Source: Flavobacteriales bacterium (lineage in GTDB: Bacteria; Bacteroidota; Bacteroidia; Flavobacteriales_E; Vicingaceae). Taken from it: a DNA stretch of 47,196 nucleotides. The notes under the pieces were generated by a model. The model worked only from the letters and a program-made list of their open reading frames with translations, had not been told where the DNA came from and searched no databases. Position numbers and translations under genes: made by a program. Below, one piece after another: positions 25,019 to 33,909 of this stretch. The DNA is taken from NCBI GenBank assembly GCA_002401955.1, contig NVUQ01000024.1, positions 1 to 47,196 on the forward strand, written 5' to 3'. Within the stretch, counting starts at the first letter, position 1, and the number at the start of each line of letters is the position of its first letter.

Positions 25019-25828
25019 ATGTTAAAAAAATGGGGATTCATCATTACTGTTATTGCGTTAGTTTCTGCTAGCTGTAGTAAGTATCAAAAATTGCTAAAAA
25101 GTTCTGATATGGACTTAAAATATACTGAAGCAATTAAGTATTATGATGATGAGAAGTATGAAAAAGCTATGGCTTTGTTCGAAGAATTAATACCTTTGTT
25201 TAGAGGTACTGATAGAGCCGAAAAAGTTTATTATTGTTACACCTATTGCAATTATCAGTTAAACTTACTTTATGCATCAGCATATCATTTTAAGAAATTT
25301 GCTGTAACTTATCCATTAAGTGAACATGCAGAACAATGTTTATTTATGTATGCATATTCTAACTATTTATTATCTCCAATACCAACATTAGATGCAACCG
25401 AAACAAATAATGGAATAAATGCATTACAATTATTTATTAATACCTATCCAGAGCACGAATTGGTAGATTCTAGCAATGTTTTAATGGATAAGTTAAGAAA
25501 TAAGCTAGAAGAGAAGTCTTATTTAAATTCAAAACAATACTATAAAATATTTAAATTTAAGGCAGCTATTATCTCTATAAATAATACACTGCTTGACTTT
25601 CCTGAAACACAGTATAGAGAAGAACTTACTTTTTTAATTCTTAAATCACACTTTTTATTAGCAGAAAATAGTGTTAAGAAAAAAAAGTTGGAAAGAATTA
25701 ACAATACTATAGATGCTTATTATACCTTTGTAGACGCTTACAAAGAAAGTAAGTATTTAAAAGAAGCTCAAACTATCTTTACAAAGGTGAGCGAAATGAG
25801 AAACGATTTTAAAATAAAAAATTCATAA
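25019..25828 (+). CDS. bamD: Outer membrane protein assembly factor BamD
   Basis: 269 aa lipoprotein (Cys19 in VSASCSKYQKLLKSSD) of the BAM complex, which folds beta-barrel proteins into the outer membrane. The YfiO/TPR-like fold is visible from KYTEAIKYYDDEKYEKAMALFEELIPLFRGT and FKKFAVTYPLSEHAEQCLFMYAYS to the later repeats (about 30-265). The length matches the family. It is first of a co-directional block, bamD-rpoZ-coaBC-porD-recN, with gaps of 0 to 9 bases, an arrangement common in Flavobacteriales. Confidence 0.93.
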   Translation: MLKKWGFIITVIALVSASCSKYQKLLKSSDMDLKYTEAIKYYDDEKYEKAMALFEELIPLFRGTDRAEKVYYCYTYCNYQLNLLYASAYHFKKFAVTYPLSEHAEQCLFMYAYSNYLLSPIPTLDATETNNGINALQLFINTYPEHELVDSSNVLMDKLRNKLEEKSYLNSKQYYKIFKFKAAIISINNTLLDFPETQYREELTFLILKSHFLLAENSVKKKKLERINNTIDAYYTFVDAYKESKYLKEAQTIFTKVSEMRNDFKIKNS

Positions 25829-25829
25829 G

Positions 25830-26165
25830 ATGAACTTTAAAAGTACAAATGCTGAGCAATCTACTGTTACTAGAAACATGGATGAAATAGAAGAAGTAAC
25901 AGGCAATATATATGAATCTTGTGTTGTTGTATCTAAAAGATCAAACCAAATATCAGTAGATTTAAAAGAAGAATTAATTAATAAATTAAACGAATTCGCT
26001 TCTTCTACAGATAATCTTGAAGAAATATTTGAAAATAGAGAACAAATAGAAATCTCTAAATTTTACGAAAGACTTCCTAAAACTAATGCTATGGCATTAA
26101 AGGAGTTTTTAGACGATAAAGTTTATTTTAGACAGTCTTCTGACACTACTGAAGAAGGAGCATAA
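25830..26165 (+). CDS. rpoZ: DNA-directed RNA polymerase subunit omega-like protein
   Basis: 111 aa, of the Bacteroidota omega/Rpb6 type: ITGN-like TGNIYESCVVVSKRSNQISVDLKEEL (about 24-50) carries the conserved assembly motif. The C-terminal part (about 55-111) is acidic and longer than in E. coli omega. Its position between bamD and coaBC is the standard one in this group, which supports the call. It starts one base after the bamD stop codon. Confidence 0.88.
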   Translation: MNFKSTNAEQSTVTRNMDEIEEVTGNIYESCVVVSKRSNQISVDLKEELINKLNEFASSTDNLEEIFENREQIEISKFYERLPKTNAMALKEFLDDKVYFRQSSDTTEEGA

Positions 26166-26174
26166 TCCCTATAA

Positions 26175-27371
26175 ATGTTTAGCGGAAAAAACATCCTCCT
26201 AGGAATAACAGGAGGAATTGCAGCTTATAAAACTGCAAATCTCGTTAGGCTATTTAAAAAATCAGGAGCCAATGTTCAAGTGGTGATGACTCCTGATTCA
26301 AAAGAATTTGTTACCCCATTAACATTAGCCACCTTATCAGAAAATCCTGTTCATTCTGTTTTTGCAGATGATGAAACAGGAGAATGGTCCAATCATGTTG
26401 AACTTGGCTTATGGGCAGATATATTTATTATCGCTCCAGCTACAGCTAATACCATAGGTAAAATGGCAAATGGCTTGTGCGATAACCTCCTATTAGCAAC
26501 CTATCTTTCGGCAAAGTGCCCCGTATTTATTGCTCCTGCAATGGATTTAGATATGTATAAGCATGGAACTACATTAGAAAACATTCAAAAATTAACACTA
26601 AACGGTAACAAAATTATTGATGCCCAAGTTGGTGAATTAGCAAGTGGATTGGTTGGTAAGGGTAGAATGGAAGAACCCGAAAACATATTCAATCACATTC
26701 ATAATTATTTAAAAGAAGGACTTTCTTTAACAGGTAAAAAAGTGCTGATTACAGCTGGTCCTACTTATGAACAAATAGATCCAGTTCGTTTTATTGGTAA
26801 TAATTCATCAGGAAAAATGGGTTATGAGTTGGCAGAAAAAGCAATTAAACTTGGAGCTTCGGTCACGTTAGTTTCTGGACCAACAAATATAATTGCCAGT
26901 AAATCGATTGATAAAATTGATGTCCGATCAGCTCAAGAAATGTATGATGAAGTGCATCAAGTATATAAAAATGCTGATGTGATTATTATGGCAGCAGCTG
27001 TGGCTGACTATACAATAGAAGAGGTTTCCGAAAATAAAATAAAGAAGAGTGATAGTAGCATGCAAATCAATTTAATAGCTACCAAAGATATTTTAGCCTC
27101 CATAGGAGAACTTAAAACGGAAAATCAACTATTAATAGGTTTTGCCTTAGAAACAAATGATGAAGAGGCTAACGCTAAAGCAAAATTAGTTCGTAAAAAT
27201 TTAGACTTTATTGTATTAAACTCTTTAAACAATAAAGGAGCAGGGTTTGGTTATGATACCAATCAAATAACAATAATAGATAAAAGCAATAATATTGATA
27301 AATATGAGTTAAAATCTAAATCAGAAGTAGCAACTGATATTTTTAATAAAATCATATCTTTACTGAAATAG
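26175..27371 (+). CDS. coaBC: Bifunctional phosphopantothenoylcysteine decarboxylase/phosphopantothenate-cysteine ligase
   Basis: 398 aa; two successive steps of coenzyme A synthesis. N-terminal CoaC flavoprotein domain (about 1-180): LLGITGGIAAYKTANL, active-site His74 (WSNHVEL), IIAPATANTIGKMANGLCDN and the substrate clamp PVFIAPAMDLDMY. C-terminal CoaB domain (about 186-398): KVLITAGPTYEQIDPVRFIGNNSSGKMG, ADVIIMAAAVADY, ENKIKK, with the dimer/CTP region following. Full length, no missing motif. Its TAG stop overlaps a possible GTG start of the next gene. Confidence 0.96.
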   Translation: MFSGKNILLGITGGIAAYKTANLVRLFKKSGANVQVVMTPDSKEFVTPLTLATLSENPVHSVFADDETGEWSNHVELGLWADIFIIAPATANTIGKMANGLCDNLLLATYLSAKCPVFIAPAMDLDMYKHGTTLENIQKLTLNGNKIIDAQVGELASGLVGKGRMEEPENIFNHIHNYLKEGLSLTGKKVLITAGPTYEQIDPVRFIGNNSSGKMGYELAEKAIKLGASVTLVSGPTNIIASKSIDKIDVRSAQEMYDEVHQVYKNADVIIMAAAVADYTIEEVSENKIKKSDSSMQINLIATKDILASIGELKTENQLLIGFALETNDEEANAKAKLVRKNLDFIVLNSLNNKGAGFGYDTNQITIIDKSNNIDKYELKSKSEVATDIFNKIISLLK

Positions 27372-27373
27372 TG

Positions 27374-28285
27374 ATGAAAACCTTATTTCCGAAAATATTA
27401 CTTGTCTTTTTGATGGCTTTTTCTAGTCTTATTGCTAGTGCTCAGGAACTTAACTGTAATGTGCAAATAAACGCTACTCAAGTTCAAGGATCAGATAAAA
27501 GTGTTTTTGATGCCATGCAAAAATCCATTTTTGAATTTATGAATTCTCAAAAATGGACAAATAATGTATATAAAAATATCGAACGAATAGAGTGTACAAT
27601 AATGATTAACATTACTGAACAAGTTTCTACTAATGAATTTAAAGCTACTATTCAAATTCAATCAAGAAGACCAGTCTTTAACACCTCTTATCCTACCACA
27701 ACTTTTAATCATATAGATAAAGAGCTTGATTTTCAATTTAATGAATTTGATCCTTTGCAATATTCAGAGACAAACTTTATTTCTAACTTAACTTCTGTCT
27801 TGGCTTTTTATGCGAATATTCTAATAGCTTTAGATTATGATTCATTTTCTCCAAAAGGTGGTACGAAGTATTTGCAAAAAGCACAAGCTATTGTAAGTAA
27901 TGCCCAAGGAGCTGTTCAGTCGGGTTGGAAAGCGTTTGAAGGACAAAGCAACAGGTATTGGATGGTAGAAAATTTATTGCATAATGATTATGCCGAATTA
28001 AGAGAGTGTTTTTATGGATACCACAGAATGGGATTTGATTTGATGGCAAAAAATGTAGAAGTAGGTAGAGCAGGAGTGTTAATGTCGTTAAGGAACTTGG
28101 AAAAAGTTTTTGATAGAAAACCAGGTAGTTTTCAGTTACAAGTTTTTTTTAATGCTAAATCGAGTGAAATTGTTGAACTTTTTGTAGAAGGTTTAGCTAA
28201 AGAAAAAACCGAAATAACAAACTTATTAAATAAGATAGACCCTACCAACCTTAGTAAGTATGAAAAAATTACTAAAGGAAAATAG
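27374..28285 (+). CDS. porD: DUF4835 family protein / type IX secretion protein PorD
   Basis: 303 aa with a cleavable signal peptide (1-24, ending IASAQ). ELNCNVQINATQVQGSDKSVFDAMQKSIFEFMNSQKW, IQSRRPVF.TSY and GYHRMGFDLMAKNVEVGRAGVLMSL are characteristic of DUF4835, which I recall being named PorD and tied to the T9SS in Bacteroidota; the protein is periplasmic. The position between coaBC and recN is also typical. I place the start at ATG 27374 rather than GTG 27371, which overlaps the coaBC stop. Three T9SS cargo proteins at the window start depend on this export system. The molecular role of PorD is not well defined. Confidence 0.85.
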   Translation: MKTLFPKILLVFLMAFSSLIASAQELNCNVQINATQVQGSDKSVFDAMQKSIFEFMNSQKWTNNVYKNIERIECTIMINITEQVSTNEFKATIQIQSRRPVFNTSYPTTTFNHIDKELDFQFNEFDPLQYSETNFISNLTSVLAFYANILIALDYDSFSPKGGTKYLQKAQAIVSNAQGAVQSGWKAFEGQSNRYWMVENLLHNDYAELRECFYGYHRMGFDLMAKNVEVGRAGVLMSLRNLEKVFDRKPGSFQLQVFFNAKSSEIVELFVEGLAKEKTEITNLLNKIDPTNLSKYEKITKGK

Positions 28286-29941
28286 ATGTTAAAACATTTA
28301 TCGATAACAAACTACGCCATTATTGAACATCTTGAATTAAACATTAATAATGGTTTTACTGTTATTACTGGCGAAACAGGTGCTGGAAAATCAATTCTTC
28401 TTGGAGCTCTTTCATTAATACTTGGACAAAGAGCTGATACTTCTGTATTAAATAATAAGGAGAAGAAATGTATTATTGAAGGAGAATTTGAGTTTGATAA
28501 AGTTCAATATTTTGATTTTTTTAATAACAATGAGCTGGATTATGAAGATTCCAACATTATAAGACGAGAAATAAACCCAAAAGGAAAAAGTAGAGCTTTT
28601 ATTAATGATACACCAGTAAGCTTATCCGTATTAAAAGAACTAACATCACAATTAATAGATATTCATTCCCAACATCAAACCTTAAAAGTTCAGGATAATA
28701 AATTTCAAATTAATGTTGTAGATGCCTTTGCTAATATAGATGAACAAATTTCATCTTACAGAAAAAAGTATTTAAACTATACCGTATCTAAAAATCAATT
28801 AATAAAATTAGTTGAAGCAACAAATAAAGCTCAAGCTGATGTTGATTATATCTCTTTTCAGGCTAAAGAAATTGAAGAGTTACAATTAAAGCCTAATGAA
28901 AAAGAAAAAATAGAAGCAGAACTCGAGATTATTAATAATTCTGAAGAGATTAAAACAGTATTAGAAAATTCTGAAAATGCTTTAGTTAATTCAGATCAAA
29001 ATATTTTGGCTGAATTAAAGAATATAACGAATGCTTATGTTAATATAAAAGATCGTTCACCTTTGTATCATGCAATATACGAAAGGTTAAATAGCGTTCT
29101 TATAGAACTTGAAGATGTTGCTAGAGAAATTGACATTAACAATACTACTTTAGATTTTGATCCTGAAAATTTATCTTATTTAAATGAGCGTTTGAGTAAA
29201 ATATTTTCTATTGAGCAAAAGCACAATGTATCTTCTACCGAAGAAATATTAGCATTATTAGAAAATCTTAATTCGCAATTATCGGATACCAATTCTTATG
29301 AAGAAAAAATTAAGGAGCTGTCCGCTAAGGTTGAAACTCAAAAAGAAGATTTATTAAAAGTTGCTAAAAAAATATCCAAAATTCGTATTAACTGTTTTGA
29401 TGGCTTAAGTAAAAAAATAACAGAAACTCTTAACCAATTAGGAATGGCTGATGCTACTTTTTATGTTGAACATGATGTTTTAGAGGAGTTAAACGAATAT
29501 GGAATTGATAATGTTAATTTTTTATTTACATCAAATAAAGGTGTTGACCCTCTAGAATTGAAAAAAGCAGCCTCAGGTGGAGAGTTATCTCGATTAATGT
29601 TAACGATTAAATCTATATTGGCGAGTAACAATAAATTAACCTCAATTGTTTTTGATGAAATTGATACGGGTGTTTCAGGTGATATAGCAGATAAGATGGC
29701 TAAAATAATGAAACAAATGAGTAGTAATATGCAAGTAATAGCAATTACACATTTGCCCCAAGTAGCAGCAAAAGGAGAGCATCATTATAAAATTTACAAA
29801 GAAAATAAAAATGGAAAAACATTAACATCCATTGCAACACTTGATAACACCGAGAGAGTAGAAGAATTGGCTAAAATGCTCAGTGGAGAAAAACTAAGTG
29901 TTGCCGCTAGAGATAATGCAAAATCGTTGCTTAATATATAG
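28286..29941 (+). CDS. recN: DNA repair protein RecN
   Basis: 551 aa SMC-like ATPase that acts in double-strand-break repair. Walker A GETGAGKSILLG (29-36 core), long coiled-coil arms (about 160-380), ABC signature AASGGELSRLMLTIKSIL and Walker B SIVFDEIDTGVSG, then ITHLPQVAAKG. Near-standard length, complete. It begins directly after the porD stop codon, so translational coupling is likely. Confidence 0.96.
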   Translation: MLKHLSITNYAIIEHLELNINNGFTVITGETGAGKSILLGALSLILGQRADTSVLNNKEKKCIIEGEFEFDKVQYFDFFNNNELDYEDSNIIRREINPKGKSRAFINDTPVSLSVLKELTSQLIDIHSQHQTLKVQDNKFQINVVDAFANIDEQISSYRKKYLNYTVSKNQLIKLVEATNKAQADVDYISFQAKEIEELQLKPNEKEKIEAELEIINNSEEIKTVLENSENALVNSDQNILAELKNITNAYVNIKDRSPLYHAIYERLNSVLIELEDVAREIDINNTTLDFDPENLSYLNERLSKIFSIEQKHNVSSTEEILALLENLNSQLSDTNSYEEKIKELSAKVETQKEDLLKVAKKISKIRINCFDGLSKKITETLNQLGMADATFYVEHDVLEELNEYGIDNVNFLFTSNKGVDPLELKKAASGGELSRLMLTIKSILASNNKLTSIVFDEIDTGVSGDIADKMAKIMKQMSSNMQVIAITHLPQVAAKGEHHYKIYKENKNGKTLTSIATLDNTERVEELAKMLSGEKLSVAARDNAKSLLNI

Positions 29942-29976
29942 TAAAAACTATTTTTTTTAATATTAACTTAAATTAT

Positions 29977-29984
29977 TAAATTTG
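29977..29984 (+). promoter_or_regulatory. Putative -7 box (TAAATTTG) for the small lipoprotein gene
   Basis: Exact TAnnTTTG match 21 bases before ATG 30006; a T-run at 29951-29958 sits at about -33 (18-base spacer). Confidence 0.4.
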
Positions 29985-30005
29985 TTAACTATTAATTATT
30001 TTGAA

Positions 30006-30188
30006 ATGAGTAAGCTCAAGAAATTATATATAGCCCTGTTAACTGTAATAATGGTTTCATTTTTAACGTTACCATTAACCAGTTGCGATCCCCATAGGAG
30101 TGGTTCTGTTATAAAAGGACCAAAATCAAAAAATAAAAGGCACTCTCGACCTGCTTCGGCAAAAAGAGCAAGAAAAAGTAAATATTAA
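30006..30188 (+). CDS. Small basic lipoprotein of unknown function
   Basis: 60 aa. Hydrophobic signal (about 6-23) with lipobox LTSC (Cys27), then a short tail with 14 Lys/Arg in about 30 residues (KSKNKRHSRPASAKRARKSKY). After processing only about 34 residues would remain, so it would be a lipid-anchored cationic peptide. The start is ATG 30006; an in-frame TTG at 29982 overlaps the putative -7 box and is less likely. It lies between recN and fabI with its own possible promoter. No family is recognised. Confidence 0.65.
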   Translation: MSKLKKLYIALLTVIMVSFLTLPLTSCDPHRSGSVIKGPKSKNKRHSRPASAKRARKSKY

Positions 30189-30212
30189 TTCAACATAAGT
30201 TTTATATTCTAC

Positions 30213-30220
30213 TATATTTG
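30213..30220 (+). promoter_or_regulatory. Putative -7 box (TATATTTG) for fabI
   Basis: Exact TAnnTTTG match 27 bases before ATG 30248. It overlaps the upstream in-frame TTG at 30218, which supports the internal ATG as the true start. Confidence 0.5.
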
Positions 30221-30247
30221 TGGTTATATAAAAAACAAAAAAATTGT

Positions 30248-31057
30248 ATGTCGCATAATCTTTTAAAAGGGAAAAAAGGAATCATTTTTGGAGCACTTAA
30301 TGAAGACTCTATTGCATGGAAAGTTGCAGAAAGAGTGCATGAGGAAGGTGGAGAATTTATACTATCAAATGCACCTGTGGCCCTAAGAATGGGAGAGTTA
30401 AATAAATTAGCTGAAGCTACAGGGTCTGAAGTAGTAGCTGCAGATGTAACTTCAGAAGAAGATTTAGAAAATCTTTTTAAAATTGCAGAAGAAAAATTCG
30501 GGAAGTTAGATTTTATCTTACATTCGATAGGAATGTCTATTAATGTAAGAAAAGGCATTCATTACACAGAATGCAGGTACGATTATTACCACAAAGCAAT
30601 GGATATTTCTGCCATCTCTTTTCACCGAGTAATGAAAATAGCAAAGCAAAAAGACATTATGAATGAGTGGGGTTCAATATTAGCGTTGTCTTTTATTGCT
30701 GCTCAATTGGCTATTCCAGGATATAACGATATGTCTGATGCAAAAGCATTATTAGAATCTATTGCCAGAACATTTGGGTACTATTACGGTAAAGATAAAA
30801 AAGTAAGAGTAAATACAATCTCTCAATCACCAACCAAAACTACTGCAGGTGGTGGAATTAAAGGATTTGGAGAACTATTTGGTTTTGCACAAAAAAACTC
30901 ACCTTTAGGAAATGCACCAGCTTTAGACTGTGCTAACTATTGTGTTGTAATGTTCTCAGATTTAACCAAATATGTAACCATGCAAAACTTGTTTCATGAT
31001 GGAGGATTCTCTACTACAGGTTTAACTGAAGAAATAATGGGGCATGTAGGAGAGTAA
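30248..31057 (+). CDS. fabI: Enoyl-[acyl-carrier-protein] reductase, FabI type
   Basis: 269 aa SDR that catalyses the last reduction of fatty-acid elongation using NAD(P)H. The N-terminus KGIIFGALNEDSIAWKVAE is the FabI version of the Rossmann glycine region. Catalytic Tyr159-x6-Lys166 (GYNDMSDAKAL) matches E. coli Tyr156/Lys163, and NTISQSPTKTTAGGGIKGF and FHDGGFSTTG fit the family. The position of the second tyrosine of FabI (E. coli Tyr146) is Phe149 here. Start at ATG 30248, since an upstream TTG (30218) falls in the -7 box. It converges on clpC across a shared terminator. Confidence 0.9.
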   Translation: MSHNLLKGKKGIIFGALNEDSIAWKVAERVHEEGGEFILSNAPVALRMGELNKLAEATGSEVVAADVTSEEDLENLFKIAEEKFGKLDFILHSIGMSINVRKGIHYTECRYDYYHKAMDISAISFHRVMKIAKQKDIMNEWGSILALSFIAAQLAIPGYNDMSDAKALLESIARTFGYYYGKDKKVRVNTISQSPTKTTAGGGIKGFGELFGFAQKNSPLGNAPALDCANYCVVMFSDLTKYVTMQNLFHDGGFSTTGLTEEIMGHVGE

Positions 31058-31082
31058 TGACTTCTTTATAAAAATATAGATA

Positions 31083-31116
31083 TAAAAAAAGCTACTCAAT
31101 GAGTAGCTTTTTTTTT
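31083..31116. terminator. Bidirectional terminator between fabI and clpC
   Basis: GCTACTC-AAT-GAGTAGC (31091-31107) with an A-run before and a T-run after, so it can end transcription from both convergent genes. Confidence 0.85.
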
Positions 31117-31122
31117 GTAAGG

Positions 31123-33687
31123 TTAATCTTTTTTGTCCTGCTCTACATCAGGATTCTTCTTTTTCTTAGGTTTGATAATCGAAAAGAGTAACTCTTCCGT
31201 TACATCATCAAACTTCACATTGATAGTACTGCCTTCAGATACCTTAGATTGAATAATCTCTTCAGCTAAAGGATCTTCTAGATATTTTTGTATTGCTCTT
31301 TTTAATGGACGAGCACCATAGGCATGATCGTAACCTTTATCAGCAATATAATCTTTTGCTTCTTGAGATAATTTGATGTAATAACCTAATTCTTCAATTC
31401 TACCGTAAAGGCTCTTTAACTCGATATCAATAATTTTATGGATATCTTCTTTCTCTAAAGAATTAAATATTACCACATCATCAATTCTATTTAAGAACTC
31501 TGGAGCAAATGCTTTTTTAAGTGCATTTTGAATGATTCCAGCAGAATGACTATCAGCACTCTCCTTTTTAGCAGAAGTAGTAAATCCAACTCCTTGTCCG
31601 AAATCTTTTAATTGTCTTGCTCCAATATTTGAAGTCATGATAATTATGGTATTCTTGAAATTAATTTTTCTACCAGCACTATCTGTCATCTGCCCATCAT
31701 CTAGAGCTTGTAATAAAAGGTTAAACACATCTGGATGTGCTTTTTCAATCTCATCTAATAAAATAATAGAGTAGGGCTTTCTTCTAACTTTTTCTGTTAA
31801 TTGTCCACCTTCTTCGTAACCAACATAACCCGGAGGGGCACCAAGTAAACGAGAAACAGCAAATTTCTCCATGTACTCGCTCATGTCAATTCTTATCAAA
31901 GCATCATCAGTATCAAATAAATAGCGAGCCAATACTTTTGCTAACTGAGTTTTTCCAACACCTGTAGGTCCTAAAAAGATAAAAGAACCGATAGGTTTAT
32001 TGGGGTCTTTTAATCCAGCTCTATTTCGTTGAATTGCTTTAACTACTTTTCTAACAGCCTCATCTTGCCCTATAACTTTATCGTTAATTTCTTCCCCCAT
32101 ATGTGCCAAGCGATCACCTTCGGCTTGTGCAACACGTTGGGTAGGAATCCCCGTCATCATAGCTACAACTTCAGCAACATTATCTTCGCTAACCTCCTCT
32201 CTATGGTTTTTAGTCTCATCATCCCATGCTTTTTTAGCAATGCTTAAGTCTTTTAATAGTGTTCTTTCACTATCTCTTAATTGAGCAGCTTCTTCATATT
32301 TCTGACTTCTAACAACATGGTTTTTTTGATCTTTAATGTCTTCAATCTTTTTCTCAATCTCAATAATGTTCTTCGGAACTTTAATGTTAGTGATATGAAC
32401 TCTAGATCCAGCCTCATCTAAAGCATCAATAGCTTTATCTGGCAAAAACCTATCAGTCATATATCTATCTGTTAATTTTGCACAAGCCTGTATTGCTGCA
32501 TCCGTGTAGTTAACATTATGATGATCTTCGTACTTTTCTTTAATGTTATTTAAAATCTCAATAGTTTCATCAATTGTAGTAGGTTCAATTACTACCTTTT
32601 GAAATCTTCTAGCTAAAGCACCATCTTTTTCAATGTGTTGTCTGTACTCATCTAAAGTAGTTGCTCCAATACATTGTAGTTCACCTCTTGCTAACGCAGG
32701 CTTAAACATATTAGATGCATCCATAGATCCAGAAGCTCCTCCAGCACCAATAATGGTATGAATTTCATCAATAAACAAGATGATGTGTGGAGATTTTTCC
32801 AATTCATTCATTACAGCTTTCATTCGTTCTTCAAACTGTCCTCTATACTTTGTTCCTGCAACTAAAGAAGCTAAATCAAGTGTAACAATTCTTTTTCCGA
32901 ACAAAACACGAGATACTTTTTTCTGAACAATTCTTAAAGCCAATCCTTCAGCTATTGCAGATTTTCCAACACCAGGTTCTCCTAGTAAAATAGGATTGTT
33001 CTTTTTTCTTCTACTTAATATTTGAGATACTCGTTCTATTTCTTTTTCTCTACCCACTATTGGGTCTAATTTCCCGTCTTCGGCATATTTAGTTAAATCT
33101 CTACCAAAATTATCTAAAACAGGAGTTTTAGATTTTGACGAACCTTTTGGTGTGCCACCAGAACTTCCCATAAATCCCTTACCAGCATCATCCTCATTAT
33201 CATCTTCTGGAGGACTGTTAGGAAAATCGGCCTTAGGAGTTTCATCTTCGGCAATATTTAATATCATAACTTCTTCTTTAACTGATTCGTAATTTATATT
33301 TAATGTATTTAAGGCATTTGTTGCAATGTTATCTTCTCCTTTTAAAATAGAAAGTAACAAATGTTCTGTGCCAATTATGTTATTTTTTAAAACTTTAGCC
33401 TCTAAGTAAGTTATTTTTAACACTTTTTCGGCTTGTTTTACTAAAGGAATATTAGAAAGTTGATTGCTAGATCCATTTCCAACTTTTGTTGAAGCTTCAA
33501 TTTTTTTTCTTAGTTCCTTTAGGTCAACCCCTAAATTAGCAAGTATTTTAACTGCTAAACCATCACCTTCTCTAATAATACCAAGCAATAAATGCTCAAC
33601 ACCTATATAATCATGTCCAAGCCTTAAGGCTTCTTCTTTGCTAAAGGTAATAACATCTTTTACTTTTGTTGAAAAATTTGCATCCAT
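31123..33687 (-). CDS. clpC: ATP-dependent Clp protease ATPase subunit ClpC
   Basis: 854 aa AAA+ unfoldase that feeds ClpP. Two N-terminal Clp repeats (about 3-145: FSTKVKDVITFSKEEA, GHDYIGVEHLLLGII), an acidic/Gly-Ser linker (about 146-190), D1 with Walker A GEPGVGKS (236-243) and HIILFIDEIHTIIGAGGA, a UVR-type segment (EEAAQLRDSERTLLKDL) in the middle domain, D2 with GPTGVGKTQLAK, IILLDEIEKAHPDVFNLLLQ and a C-terminal D2-small domain. The UVR segment and length place it with ClpC rather than ClpB. The acidic tail is short. Divergent from gyrA. Confidence 0.95.
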   Translation of the reverse strand: MDANFSTKVKDVITFSKEEALRLGHDYIGVEHLLLGIIREGDGLAVKILANLGVDLKELRKKIEASTKVGNGSSNQLSNIPLVKQAEKVLKITYLEAKVLKNNIIGTEHLLLSILKGEDNIATNALNTLNINYESVKEEVMILNIAEDETPKADFPNSPPEDDNEDDAGKGFMGSSGGTPKGSSKSKTPVLDNFGRDLTKYAEDGKLDPIVGREKEIERVSQILSRRKKNNPILLGEPGVGKSAIAEGLALRIVQKKVSRVLFGKRIVTLDLASLVAGTKYRGQFEERMKAVMNELEKSPHIILFIDEIHTIIGAGGASGSMDASNMFKPALARGELQCIGATTLDEYRQHIEKDGALARRFQKVVIEPTTIDETIEILNNIKEKYEDHHNVNYTDAAIQACAKLTDRYMTDRFLPDKAIDALDEAGSRVHITNIKVPKNIIEIEKKIEDIKDQKNHVVRSQKYEEAAQLRDSERTLLKDLSIAKKAWDDETKNHREEVSEDNVAEVVAMMTGIPTQRVAQAEGDRLAHMGEEINDKVIGQDEAVRKVVKAIQRNRAGLKDPNKPIGSFIFLGPTGVGKTQLAKVLARYLFDTDDALIRIDMSEYMEKFAVSRLLGAPPGYVGYEEGGQLTEKVRRKPYSIILLDEIEKAHPDVFNLLLQALDDGQMTDSAGRKINFKNTIIIMTSNIGARQLKDFGQGVGFTTSAKKESADSHSAGIIQNALKKAFAPEFLNRIDDVVIFNSLEKEDIHKIIDIELKSLYGRIEELGYYIKLSQEAKDYIADKGYDHAYGARPLKRAIQKYLEDPLAEEIIQSKVSEGSTINVKFDDVTEELLFSIIKPKKKKNPDVEQDKKD

Positions 33688-33743
33688 ATTTTTTTATTTA
33701 ATAAACTCGACTTCATCTAAAATTAGGATAAAAACAAGTAAAT

Positions 33744-33773
33744 CAAAAATAATAATATATGTATTTATACAAT
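33744..33773 (-). promoter_or_regulatory. Putative clpC promoter
   Basis: On the minus strand ATTG (33773-33770), an 18-base spacer and TATTTTTG (33751-33744), close to the Bacteroidota TTTG/TAnnTTTG pair; about 57 bases before the clpC ATG. Confidence 0.45.
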
Positions 33774-33909
33774 TGTGCTAAAAAGTACCTTTTTCAACAG
33801 AATTTTGTTAGTAAGTAAGCACTGTTTTCTCCTTATTTTGATGTTGATTTTTTGTATTTTCGAGGGGCCTTAAAAAGGCATAATATTTAGAAGAAAAATA
33901 ATTTAAAAT

